Made by a program: the position numbers and the translations under genes. From Candidatus Sulfotelmatobacter sp. (GTDB taxonomy: Bacteria > Acidobacteriota > Terriglobia > Terriglobales > SbA1), in the NCBI GenBank assembly GCA_030151135.1, contig JASLEQ010000208.1:1-16292 (forward strand): 16,292 nt of DNA. The letters are read 5' to 3'. Shown piece by piece: positions 6,708 through 13,423 of this stretch (positions within the stretch are counted from its first letter, which is position 1; every line of letters begins with the position of its first letter). The notes under the pieces were generated by a model that was not told the DNA's origin, did not search any database, and saw only the letters and a program-made list of their open reading frames with translations.

Positions 6708-8657
6708 TTATTTCGTTTCAACTACCGGCAGTTCGATGAAGCTGGCCTGGTCCGGTGAGTGAAACACTCTCTGCACGGCTTTTTTGTAGTCCGCAGGCTT
6801 GGCCCAGAAGATGTTGGGCACAAAAGTTTGCGGATTGCGATCATAGAGCGGGAACCAACTTGACTGCACCTGCACCATGATGCGATGCCCCGGCAGGAAA
6901 ACGTGGTTGGCCGTCGGCAAGGTCCAGTGATAAACAAGCGGCTTGTCGGGCGGGAGCGGCTTGGGATTTTCCAGACTCTCGCGGTAGCGTCCGCGAAAGA
7001 TGTCCGCAGAGATCATCAATTGATATCCGCCCATATTCGTTTGCGGGGCGACCTCGTCTGGATAGACGTCGATGACTTTGACCACCCAATCGGAATCAGT
7101 ACCGCTGGTCGAGGCAACGAGATTCACGACGGGTTGGCCGCTGATTTTCACCGGATCTTTCAATGCGTCGGAGGTAAACGCGAGAACGTCAGGTCGCCCG
7201 GAGGCTTCTCGTTGATCGTCGACGAGCCACTCTGACCAGGTGAATTCTCCGCTATATCCGACGGGTTGAATCGGACGATGGCGGAAAGGAACAGGCTTGG
7301 CCGGATCGGAAATGTATTCGTCGTAGGCAGCATCGCCCGCTCTCGGAGGGTCGAAACCTGCCTTCAAACCAGCCTCGAGAAAGAGCGGCTTCGGATGGGG
7401 AGCACAGCCCGACTCGCATCCCGCGGGCCAGGAGGGCAGAGCTCGCCACGTGTTTGTTCCCGTCTCGTATGCGGTTACGGTTGAGATATTCGCTTTCGGG
7501 GCGCCATCTTTCAGATATTGCGCGAGGAACGGACCAAGAATATTTTTTCTGAAATAGAGAGCGGTGTCGCTGCCGAACTTGAGCGCGCCGAGCGAACTGC
7601 CATCTCCGATTTCTTCGCCGTGGTACCAGGGGCCCATCACCATGAAAACTTTGTCGTTGCCGGTATCCTTCGGTTTGAGCGCTTTGTAAACCGCCGTGGC
7701 TCCGTATATATCTTCCTGGTCCCAGAGACTATCGACCAGCAGCACGGGGACTTTGAGCGGTTGAGCAGCCAGTATTTTGTCCATGGCCTGCTGCTGCCAC
7801 CATGCGTCGTAACTCGGATGCTCAAGCAACTTCCGCCAGAATCCGACCTGCTCCAGGCCGTGGCGGCGGCCAAGTTCCCCGGCGGACACAGCCGACATGA
7901 AGGCGTCGTAGTCATCAAAGTGATCGGTCCACCACATCTCGCTGTTGGCGCGCGTTCCTTCTTGTTCGTAAATATATGGCATGTTCTGCTGCCGGAAGGC
8001 GCCATTGTGGAACCAGTCATCCCCCATCCATCCATCGACCATGGGATTCATCGGGACGGAAACCTTCAGGGCGGGATGCGGATTCACCAGCGCCATCAAC
8101 GGCAGGAACCCGTCGTAGGAGATTCCGAGAATACCGACTTTACCGTTGCTCTCGGGGATGTTCTTCACAAGCCAATCGATGGTGTCGTAGGTGTCAGTGG
8201 CGTGGTCCACCGGCGTCGGGTTCAGGGGGCCGTGCAGGGGACGTGTCATCACGTAGTCGCCTTCGGAGCCGTACTTCCCTCTCACGTCCTGCACTACGCG
8301 AATGTATCCACCATCGACGATGACGTCGAGCGCGTTATCGTAGCCGTTCAGAATGGGCGCAAGGTGCGAACTGTTGGCATGGGCGAGCTGGCCGCTTGCG
8401 TTATAGGGAGTGCGCGTCAGCAAAATGGGGGCATTCTTCGCTCCTTTCGGAATGACGATGACGGTGTGCAGTTTAATGCCGTCACGCATTGGGATCATCA
8501 CGTCGCGCTTGATGTAGTCGAAGCGGTCAGTAACGGGCACCAAGCGTTCAGGCGTCTCGCTGGGAAGAGAGGCGGTTTGCGCGATAGAAAGCTGAGAGAG
8601 GAACAAGGCTGCCAGGATCGTCGTAGTGGTGAACCGGACAAGCGCGGCTAATTTCAT
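6708..8657 (-). CDS. Exported alpha-amino-acid ester hydrolase (CocE/NonD superfamily)
   Basis: This 649-residue protein starts with a signal peptide (to about residue 27, SIAQ). The alpha/beta-hydrolase domain runs from about 45 to 390 and a C-terminal jelly-roll domain from about 430 to 645 (HVFLPGHRIMVQVQSSWFP). The nucleophile is S180 in GISYDG; the acid is D313 and the base H346 (GPWYHGE). D214 (GDDWFH), E315 and D316 (WDQED) reproduce the carboxylate cluster that binds the substrate alpha-amino group in AEHs. From memory of the Xanthomonas enzyme, every one of these residues is offset by the same +6, which argues for AEH rather than cocaine esterase or glutaryl acylase. Known members cleave or transfer alpha-amino acid esters and also act on aminobeta-lactams; the natural substrate is unknown. 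GAGGG precedes the ATG at 7-8 bases. It ends in a TAATG overlap with the next frame. Confidence 0.92.
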   Translation of the reverse strand: MKLAALVRFTTTTILAALFLSQLSIAQTASLPSETPERLVPVTDRFDYIKRDVMIPMRDGIKLHTVIVIPKGAKNAPILLTRTPYNASGQLAHANSSHLAPILNGYDNALDVIVDGGYIRVVQDVRGKYGSEGDYVMTRPLHGPLNPTPVDHATDTYDTIDWLVKNIPESNGKVGILGISYDGFLPLMALVNPHPALKVSVPMNPMVDGWMGDDWFHNGAFRQQNMPYIYEQEGTRANSEMWWTDHFDDYDAFMSAVSAGELGRRHGLEQVGFWRKLLEHPSYDAWWQQQAMDKILAAQPLKVPVLLVDSLWDQEDIYGATAVYKALKPKDTGNDKVFMVMGPWYHGEEIGDGSSLGALKFGSDTALYFRKNILGPFLAQYLKDGAPKANISTVTAYETGTNTWRALPSWPAGCESGCAPHPKPLFLEAGLKAGFDPPRAGDAAYDEYISDPAKPVPFRHRPIQPVGYSGEFTWSEWLVDDQREASGRPDVLAFTSDALKDPVKISGQPVVNLVASTSGTDSDWVVKVIDVYPDEVAPQTNMGGYQLMISADIFRGRYRESLENPKPLPPDKPLVYHWTLPTANHVFLPGHRIMVQVQSSWFPLYDRNPQTFVPNIFWAKPADYKKAVQRVFHSPDQASFIELPVVETK

Positions 8658-8680
8658 TCAGGGGCCCTCGGGAATCGACG

Positions 8681-8709
8681 ATGTTACCTTGCAAGGGTTG
8701 GGGTTGCAA
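8681..8709 (-). promoter_or_regulatory. Candidate promoter of the AEH gene with a palindrome in its spacer
   Basis: Reading the minus strand, a -35-like TTGCAA (8709-8704) is followed by 17 bases and a -10-like TAACAT (8686-8681). The -10 lies 23 bases before the AEH start codon. The spacer holds the perfect 10-bp palindrome CCTTGCAAGG (8687-8696), placed where a repressor could block polymerase. The match is by eye and the -35 is only partly consensus. Confidence 0.45.
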
Positions 8710-8828
8710 ATCAAACGGGCCGCAGTTGCGGATGGGCGGGGGTCCAAGCGAAGACAGAAAGATGGTAGGCTACAAAAATCGTTCAAACGGGGCGCGCGAA
8801 GCGTGCCGGTCTGAATGATGGCATCCCT

Positions 8829-8834
8829 TATAAT
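8829..8834 (+). promoter_or_regulatory. Candidate -10 element for the PP2C phosphatase gene
   Basis: A perfect TATAAT lies 89 bases upstream of the phosphatase ATG. No convincing -35 is seen 16-18 bases before it. The inferred leader of about 80 bases contains a possible stem, TCGCTC (8863-8868) with GAGCGA (8887-8892), and one TTGCAA word at 8896. Confidence 0.4.
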
Positions 8835-8923
8835 GAACTTACGCAAATGGGGATCCTGTTGCTCGCTCGGTAGCCGGTTTCAAGCTGAGCGATGGTTGCA
8901 AGGCCGCTTGCACTGCTCAACTT

Positions 8924-9703
8924 ATGCCGGTTGATTCAACGAATCCAAAACCAGGACTCGAAGCCGCAAGTCTGACCGACGTGGGACTTCTGCGCGCGAA
9001 TAATGAGGATTCCTATCTCTATTGGGAGCCGGAATCCGACGAAGAATTCCGCCGCAAGGGACGACTAGCAATTGTGGCGGATGGCATGGGCGGGTACGAG
9101 GGTGGGCAAGAAGCGAGCCGGCTGGCGGTGGAAACGGTTCGGCACCTCTATGACGAGCAATTCAGTGGCGAGCCGCAGGCCGCTTTGATTGCGGGGCTTC
9201 AAACGGCTCACCATGCAATCCAGCGGTATGCCGAAGAGCATCCCCAGTTTTTAGGAATGGGAACGACGTGTACGGCCTTGGCCATCGTGGGCCCTCAACT
9301 TTATTTCGCGCATATTGGCGACAGCCGGCTGTATTTAGTGCGCGGAACGGTGATGTCGCGACTGACGCGGGATCACTCTTACGTGGGCCGACTGGTGGAG
9401 ACGGGCATCGTGCGGCCGGAAGACGCCGAGTCGCACCCGCAACGTCACATTTTGACTGCTGCGCTCGGATCGGGACACGAGATCCTGCCAGATCGCCCCG
9501 AGCATCCTGTTCCGTTACAGGATGGGGACCGGCTGATTCTTTGCACCGACGGATTGTGGAGCGTGGTGGGAGAACAAGAGATCGCGCAGGCTGTGAAAAA
9601 TTATTCACCCGCAGAAGCGTGCCAAAGGTTGGTCCGCAAGGCGTTGGAGCAAGGCGGTCCCGACAACGTGACTGTGATCATACTGCGCGTGTCGGCGAAC
9701 TGA
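8924..9703 (+). CDS. PP2C-family serine/threonine protein phosphatase (Stp-type)
   Basis: This 259-residue protein is a single cytoplasmic PP2C domain with all the metal-site motifs in order. They are E28-D29 in NNEDS, D53-G54 in VADGMGGY, GDSRLY at 132-137, D209-G210 in CTDGLWS and D247 in GGPDNVTV. Such enzymes use two Mn or Mg ions to remove phosphate from Ser/Thr and commonly oppose Hanks-type kinases. No kinase or FHA-domain gene is in the window, so this is a stand-alone copy here. The length is close to the bacterial Stp family. The ATG at 8924 has no strong Shine-Dalgarno sequence; a TATAAT lies at 8829. It is divergent from the AEH gene and 265 bases before the Rrf2 regulator. Confidence 0.95.
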   Translation: MPVDSTNPKPGLEAASLTDVGLLRANNEDSYLYWEPESDEEFRRKGRLAIVADGMGGYEGGQEASRLAVETVRHLYDEQFSGEPQAALIAGLQTAHHAIQRYAEEHPQFLGMGTTCTALAIVGPQLYFAHIGDSRLYLVRGTVMSRLTRDHSYVGRLVETGIVRPEDAESHPQRHILTAALGSGHEILPDRPEHPVPLQDGDRLILCTDGLWSVVGEQEIAQAVKNYSPAEACQRLVRKALEQGGPDNVTVIILRVSAN

Positions 9704-9968
9704 GTTTAAGTACGCAAGATTTTGCAAACCTGATAGTTTTCCACAAGCCGACTGACCCAAAGTCCCGCCAATAAACTGCAATCATCTTCACATCGGAGCG
9801 TCCGCGCGTCGGTGTCGTATGTGAGAACTCGCTGATTTTATAAGGATTTAAATCCGACTGTCTGAACCATTCGTTGGCAAAAGACTTGCAATGTCGCTTG
9901 GGTCGATTATGTCTATTACTTTAATTGACTTTGTGGCATAATCTTGGGCCATCGAAGGAATTTGCAAA
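9704..9968 (+). promoter_or_regulatory. Regulatory gap upstream of the Rrf2-importer operon
   Basis: This 265-base noncoding stretch ends in an extended -10 (TGG then CATAAT, 9937-9942), a Shine-Dalgarno AAGGAA (9955-9960) and the Rrf2 start at 9969. The -35 position is weak. It also holds a perfect 12-bp palindrome, GGATTTAAATCC (9844-9855), and three TTGCAA words (9722, 9886, 9962). A word ATGTCTATTA at 9909-9918 recurs with one change upstream of the porin. Rrf2 regulators usually control their own promoter, so an operator is expected here. Which element it is cannot be told by eye. Confidence 0.5.
9844..9855. repeat. Perfect 12-bp palindrome GGATTTAAATCC
   Basis: The sequence equals its own reverse complement over 12 bases. 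It lies 113 bases before the Rrf2 start and about 81 bases upstream of its candidate -10. Size and symmetry fit a dimeric regulator site, but no second copy was seen in the window. Confidence 0.5.
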
Positions 9969-10475
9969 ATGAAAGTCTCCCAAAAAGGTCTTTATGCTCT
10001 ACAGGCGATGATGATGCTTGCCCGGCATCATCATCAGGGCGCGATCAAAATCCGCGAGATCGCCTATGAAGAGGCACTGCCGGAGAAGTTTCTCGAACTG
10101 ATCCTGCTGGAACTGAAGAATGCGCGACTGGTGGAAAGCGTCCGCGGCGCCAAAGGCGGGTATCAGTTACGCCGGGCTCCCGATGATGTGGCGCTTGGTG
10201 AAATCATTCGACTGATTGATGGCCCAGTGGCTCCATTTGGCGATGCCGATCAGTTGCGCGCCCTGATCGAACGTGATCTCCCGCAACGGGCGCTATACCA
10301 GGTGTTTCTGGATGTGCGGAATGCGGCCGCCAGCATCCTCGATCACACAACTCTGGCGGACTTGATTGCCGACGAGGTGCCGCGCGGGGGCAAGGTGCGG
10401 CGACCGCTAAAAAATCAGAAAAAAGAAATGGCCAGCATTCTCCCTATGGTGGTTGGAGGACAGAAGGGTGAATAA
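9969..10475 (+). CDS. Rrf2-family transcriptional regulator lacking cluster-ligand cysteines
   Basis: This 168-residue protein has the Rrf2 winged helix-turn-helix at its N-terminus (KVSQKGLYALQAMMMLARHH) and the recognition region IKIREIAYEEALPEKFLELIL. The wing is RGAKGGYQLRR (about 57-67), followed by the family sequence LGEIIRLIDGP. Fe-S-sensing members such as IscR, NsrR and RirA carry three conserved cysteines in the central part. This protein contains no cysteine at all, so it cannot bind a cluster that way and resembles the non-cluster group such as CymR, a sulfur and cysteine regulator. AAGGAA at 9955-9960 gives a good start. The stop overlaps the importer binding-protein gene by 8 bases, so regulator and importer are co-translated. 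A role as local sulfur-status repressor is inferred from the neighbours. Confidence 0.92.
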   Translation: MKVSQKGLYALQAMMMLARHHHQGAIKIREIAYEEALPEKFLELILLELKNARLVESVRGAKGGYQLRRAPDDVALGEIIRLIDGPVAPFGDADQLRALIERDLPQRALYQVFLDVRNAAASILDHTTLADLIADEVPRGGKVRRPLKNQKKEMASILPMVVGGQKGE

Positions 10476-11481
10476 GGGCCTGGTTCTACTGCTTTTGCTC
10501 GCAATGGTCTGCAGCGCCGCGGCGCAATCGAGTCCTACGGTGATCCGCGTGGGAGCATTCCCGAACATCACGCACGCTCAGGCGATGGTGGGAAAGGCGA
10601 ATGCGTGGTTCGACAAGGCGATGGGGCCGCAGGTGAAGATTCAATGGACAAGCTTCAACGCGGGTCCATCGGCCATTGAAGCTTTATTTGCCGGCGCGAT
10701 CGATATGACGTACGTCGGGCCGAATCCTGCGATCAACGGGTATGTTCGGTCCAATGGCGAAGCCCTTCGGGTGATTGCCGGCGCGGCAAGCGGTGGGGCG
10801 TCATTGGTCGTACGCAGTGACGCCGGAATCAATAAGCCGGAAGACTTTCACGGAAAGCGCGTTGCCTCTCCTCAATTCGGGAACACGCAGGATGTGGCGC
10901 TGCGGGACTGGCTGAAGAAGAACGGTCTGCGGACGAACGATAAAGGCGGCGACGTGCAGATAGTTCCGATGGCGAATCCAGATCAGCTGACGATGTTCCT
11001 GAAGAAGGATCTGGATGCAGCATGGGCGCCTGAGCCCTGGGCTACGCGGCTGATCCACGAAGGAAACGGCAGGCTGTTCGTCGACGAGCGGTCCCTGTGG
11101 CCGAACGGGCAGTTTGTGATTGGCCTGCTCGTGGTGAATACGAAATTTCTGAAGGCGCATGCCGATCTTGTGAAGAACTGGATCCGCGCGCACGTCGATC
11201 TTACCGACTGGATTAACGCGCATCAGAACGAAGCGAAAAAGCTGCTAAACGAACAGATTCAGCGGGAGACCAACAAGGCGCTCCCTGCCGACGTTCTGAA
11301 TGAGGCATTTTCCCGGTTACAAGTCACGTACGACCCGCTGCACGCCGCGCTTAGCAGTGCTGCACAACAGGCGTTTGATGATGGATTTCTTGGCCGCCAG
11401 ATGCCGGATCTATCGAATTTATACGATCTGGGGCCGCTCAACGAAGTTCTCGCAGAGAAGAAGCGAAAGGCAATTCAATGA
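10468..11481 (+). CDS. ssuA: SsuA/THI5-like periplasmic substrate-binding protein (sulfonate/nitrate/taurine type)
   Basis: I start this at GTG 10468 because GGAGG at 10455-10459 sits 8 bases before it and the product then begins directly with a signal peptide (MNKGLVLLLLLAMVCSAAAQ). A TTG at 10453 would add five residues. The 337-residue protein fits the family: VIRVGAFPNITHAQAMVGKA, then AIEALFAGAIDMTYVGPNPAINGY, a hinge-region PEDFHGKRVASPQFGNTQDVALRDWL and the DAAWAPEPWATRL motif. These are the hallmarks of SsuA/TauA/NrtA-like proteins that bind small anions such as aliphatic sulfonates. There is no lipobox, so it should be soluble in the periplasm. It overlaps the regulator before it by 8 bases and the ATPase after it by 4 (ATGA). 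The sulfonate assignment rests on family and context; nitrate, taurine or a thiamine precursor remain possible. Confidence 0.88.
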   Translation: MNKGLVLLLLLAMVCSAAAQSSPTVIRVGAFPNITHAQAMVGKANAWFDKAMGPQVKIQWTSFNAGPSAIEALFAGAIDMTYVGPNPAINGYVRSNGEALRVIAGAASGGASLVVRSDAGINKPEDFHGKRVASPQFGNTQDVALRDWLKKNGLRTNDKGGDVQIVPMANPDQLTMFLKKDLDAAWAPEPWATRLIHEGNGRLFVDERSLWPNGQFVIGLLVVNTKFLKAHADLVKNWIRAHVDLTDWINAHQNEAKKLLNEQIQRETNKALPADVLNEAFSRLQVTYDPLHAALSSAAQQAFDDGFLGRQMPDLSNLYDLGPLNEVLAEKKRKAIQ

Positions 11482-12419
11482 GTACGAATGCACAAGTTGT
11501 TCCGCGCAGATTCGCGGCCGCGGTGGACGCGCGCATCCCGGCGCATGGCACCCGCCGGGGCCCGGTTTCAATCGGACATCTGGAACCGGCGCACCTCGGC
11601 GTCCCCAAGGTTGGGCTGAGCGAAATCTGCCTGAGCTATCGAACACAGAGTGGGGAACGGTTGCTCGCGCTTGATCACATCAATCTGCAAGTGCAGGCGG
11701 GAGAGTTTGTCTGCATCGTGGGCCCCTCCGGCTGCGGTAAGTCGACGCTGCTGCACCTGATCGCGGGATTACATTCGCAGTCTTCCGGGCAAATCCTAGT
11801 CGACGGGAATCCCGTGGAAGGCACCGGAACCGACCGCATCATGATCTTCCAGGATCATGGGTTGTTTCCATGGCTCACAGTTGGGGAGAACGTTGAGTTC
11901 GGAATGAAGATGAAAGGCGTGCCGAAAGCCGAGCGGCGCGACAAAACTGAATACTACCTTCAGTTGGTGCATCTCGCGAAATTCGAAAATAGTTATATCC
12001 ATCAACTGTCGGGAGGGATGCGGCAGCGGGTTGCCATCGCGCGCGCACTCGCTACCGAGCCCGACGTTCTGCTGATGGACGAGCCTTTTGCCGCGCTGGA
12101 TGCCCAGACCCGCGACTTGCTGCATGACGAACTCGAGCGCATCTGGACTGAGACCGGCCGCACGATTATTTTCGTCACACACAACGTGCGAGAGGCTGTC
12201 CGGCTGGGGGATCGAGTCGTGCTGATGACGTTCCGGCCGGGGCGCGTGAAAAACGAGTTTCCAATCGAATTGCCGCGGCCGCGGAGCCTGGAAGATCCCG
12301 AAGTTGCAGTCACGGCCCGGGCTGTGCTGGACGAACTTCGTGATGAAACCAACCGCTCGCTCGAGGCGGAATACAAGAATGGGATGAAGCCACGAATCTC
12401 GCCGGGAGCCGCCGAATGA
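11478..12419 (+). CDS. ssuB: ABC transporter ATP-binding protein, SsuB/TauB-like
   Basis: This 313-residue nucleotide-binding subunit has Walker A at 82-90 (GPSGCGKST), Q-loop Q125 (IFQDHGLFPW), signature LSGGM at 177-181, Walker B VLLMDE at 197-202, D-loop ALD and H-loop H235 (THN). The QDHGLFPW and RPGRVKNEFPIELPRPR segments are typical of the nitrate/sulfonate/taurine ATPase group. The first 44 residues before VGLSEICLSY are an extra Ala/Pro/Arg-rich stretch not usual in SsuB, which is about 255 residues. The start is supported by AAAGG at 11466-11470 and a 4-base ATGA overlap with the binding-protein stop. It overlaps the permease gene by another ATGA. It should drive import by pairing with the permease at 12416. 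Confidence 0.93.
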   Translation: MSTNAQVVPRRFAAAVDARIPAHGTRRGPVSIGHLEPAHLGVPKVGLSEICLSYRTQSGERLLALDHINLQVQAGEFVCIVGPSGCGKSTLLHLIAGLHSQSSGQILVDGNPVEGTGTDRIMIFQDHGLFPWLTVGENVEFGMKMKGVPKAERRDKTEYYLQLVHLAKFENSYIHQLSGGMRQRVAIARALATEPDVLLMDEPFAALDAQTRDLLHDELERIWTETGRTIIFVTHNVREAVRLGDRVVLMTFRPGRVKNEFPIELPRPRSLEDPEVAVTARAVLDELRDETNRSLEAEYKNGMKPRISPGAAE

Positions 12420-13177
12420 AGCGCGCGCTACGATTTATCGTTTTTTACTCCGCATTACTTGGGCTCTGGACACTGCTGGCCGAACTGAAGATCTGGCCGC
12501 CTTATCTATTCCCTAGCCCGTGGGGCGTCGCGCAGGCTTTGTATGGTGGGTTTCAGGATCACACCTATTGGATCGCGATTCGGGTAAGCATGCAGCGGGT
12601 GCTGCTGGGCTATGGCATCTCAGTGCTGCTGGGAATGGCGCTGGGGTTGGGAGTGGCAAGCAACAAGTTCCTCGAAGAGACCATGGGAGGATTGCTGGTC
12701 AGTCTGCAGAGTTTGCCCAGTATTTGCTGGTGGCCTCTAGCGCTGCTTTGGTTTGGGCTGAATCAGAATGCGATTCTGTTCGTTGTCATCATGGGATCGT
12801 TGTTGTCCGTCACCCTTGCGATGGAAGATGGCAGGAAGCAGATGCCGAAAATATTCGGGCAGGCGGGCCGAAATCTTGGAGCGAAGGGATTCAAGTTGTT
12901 CTGGTACGTATTGTTGCCGGCGAGTTTGCCATTCATCGTCTCGGGCTTGAAGCAAGGATGGGCATTCGCATGGCGCTCGCTGATCACCGCGGAGATGCTC
13001 TACCTCAGTCTCGGGCTTGGCCAGGTTCTGATGATGGGCCGGGACCTGAACGACATGAGTGCTGTTATCGCGGTCATGCTGCTGATCATCGCGATCGGGT
13101 ACGTAGTGGACGGCGTCGTGTTCAAAGGCATGGAGCGGCATCTGCAGAACAAGTGGGGGTTGACGCCGGCCAGCTAG
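12416..13177 (+). CDS. ssuC: ABC transporter permease, SsuC/TauC-like
   Basis: This 253-residue inner-membrane subunit has about six hydrophobic segments and the binding-protein-dependent transport (MetI-like) domain. The cytoplasmic EAA loop is at about 149-178 (QAGRNLGAKGFKLFWYVLLPASLPFIVSGL), where it docks on the ATPase. IRVSMQRVLLGYGISVLLGMALG and SLQSLPSICWWPLALLWFGL match the SsuC/TauC/NrtB subgroup, with length close to theirs. GGGAG at 12404-12408 lies 7 bases before the ATG, which overlaps the ATPase stop by 4 bases. This is the last gene of the overlapping four-gene string. The 246 bases after it contain no obvious terminator but have their own promoter-like region for the porin. 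Confidence 0.93.
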   Translation: MKRALRFIVFYSALLGLWTLLAELKIWPPYLFPSPWGVAQALYGGFQDHTYWIAIRVSMQRVLLGYGISVLLGMALGLGVASNKFLEETMGGLLVSLQSLPSICWWPLALLWFGLNQNAILFVVIMGSLLSVTLAMEDGRKQMPKIFGQAGRNLGAKGFKLFWYVLLPASLPFIVSGLKQGWAFAWRSLITAEMLYLSLGLGQVLMMGRDLNDMSAVIAVMLLIIAIGYVVDGVVFKGMERHLQNKWGLTPAS

Positions 13178-13241
13178 TTTTTCCGCCTGGCAGAAATTCA
13201 CAGCGTTTTAACAACGGCAGAGGCATTTTTATGTGTTAATG

Positions 13242-13254
13242 TCTACTAAGTAGA
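13242..13254. repeat. Palindrome TCTACT-A-AGTAGA (candidate operator)
   Basis: Six-base perfect arms surround one central base. The site overlaps the promoter-like patch upstream of the porin. Its left flank, ATGTCTACTA (13239-13248), matches ATGTCTATTA at 9909-9918 in front of the Rrf2 gene at 9 of 10 positions. Confidence 0.5.
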
Positions 13255-13260
13255 TAGTAA

Positions 13261-13273
13261 TAGTTATAAACTA
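13261..13273. repeat. Palindrome TAGTT-ATA-AACTA (candidate second operator half)
   Basis: Five-base perfect arms around ATA, centred 19 bases after the first palindrome, close to two helical turns, so the two could be bound on one DNA face. It covers the candidate -10 TTATAA. Confidence 0.4.
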
Positions 13274-13423
13274 GAGGCGGCGCGGTCCCAGTTGAGAAGC
13301 GCCACTCGAGCGAGATCAAGAAGAGTTCACATCGCGGCCGGAGATGCGCGTGCGCTCTTTCCCTCCCCCAAGCCTGCTGTTGAGAAAGAAGTTCAACTTA
13401 AAAAAGGAGAGGACTGTCCTTCC

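Larger units (their letters stand above)
13178..13423 (+). promoter_or_regulatory. AT-rich promoter/operator region and leader of the porin gene
   Basis: Within this 246-base gap an AT-rich patch at 13229-13273 contrasts with its GC-rich surroundings. It contains two adjacent palindromes (annotated separately) and promoter-like TTAATG (13236-13241) and TTATAA (13264-13269), whose 22-base spacing is too wide for a standard sigma-70 pair. A purine-rich Shine-Dalgarno AAGGAGAGG (13404-13412) precedes the porin ATG at 13424. The leader between is about 150 bases and contains no convincing ORF. Confidence 0.5.

Noticed and set aside
7518..8651. A 377-codon plus-strand open frame
   Set aside because: It lies entirely antisense to the AEH gene, whose motifs are unambiguous, and its translation shows no domain or normal composition.
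9925..9942. TTGACT and CATAAT as a -35/-10 pair before the Rrf2 gene
   Set aside because: Only 6 bases separate them, far from the 16-18 needed; I kept only the extended -10.
12520..13239. A 239-codon plus-strand frame overlapping the permease
   Set aside because: Out-of-frame shadow of the SsuC-like gene; it has no hydrophobic segments and no ribosome-binding site.
13292..13423. N-terminal extension of the porin frame by 44 codons
   Set aside because: The good Shine-Dalgarno and the signal peptide both point to the ATG at 13424; the extension is Arg-rich leader sequence.
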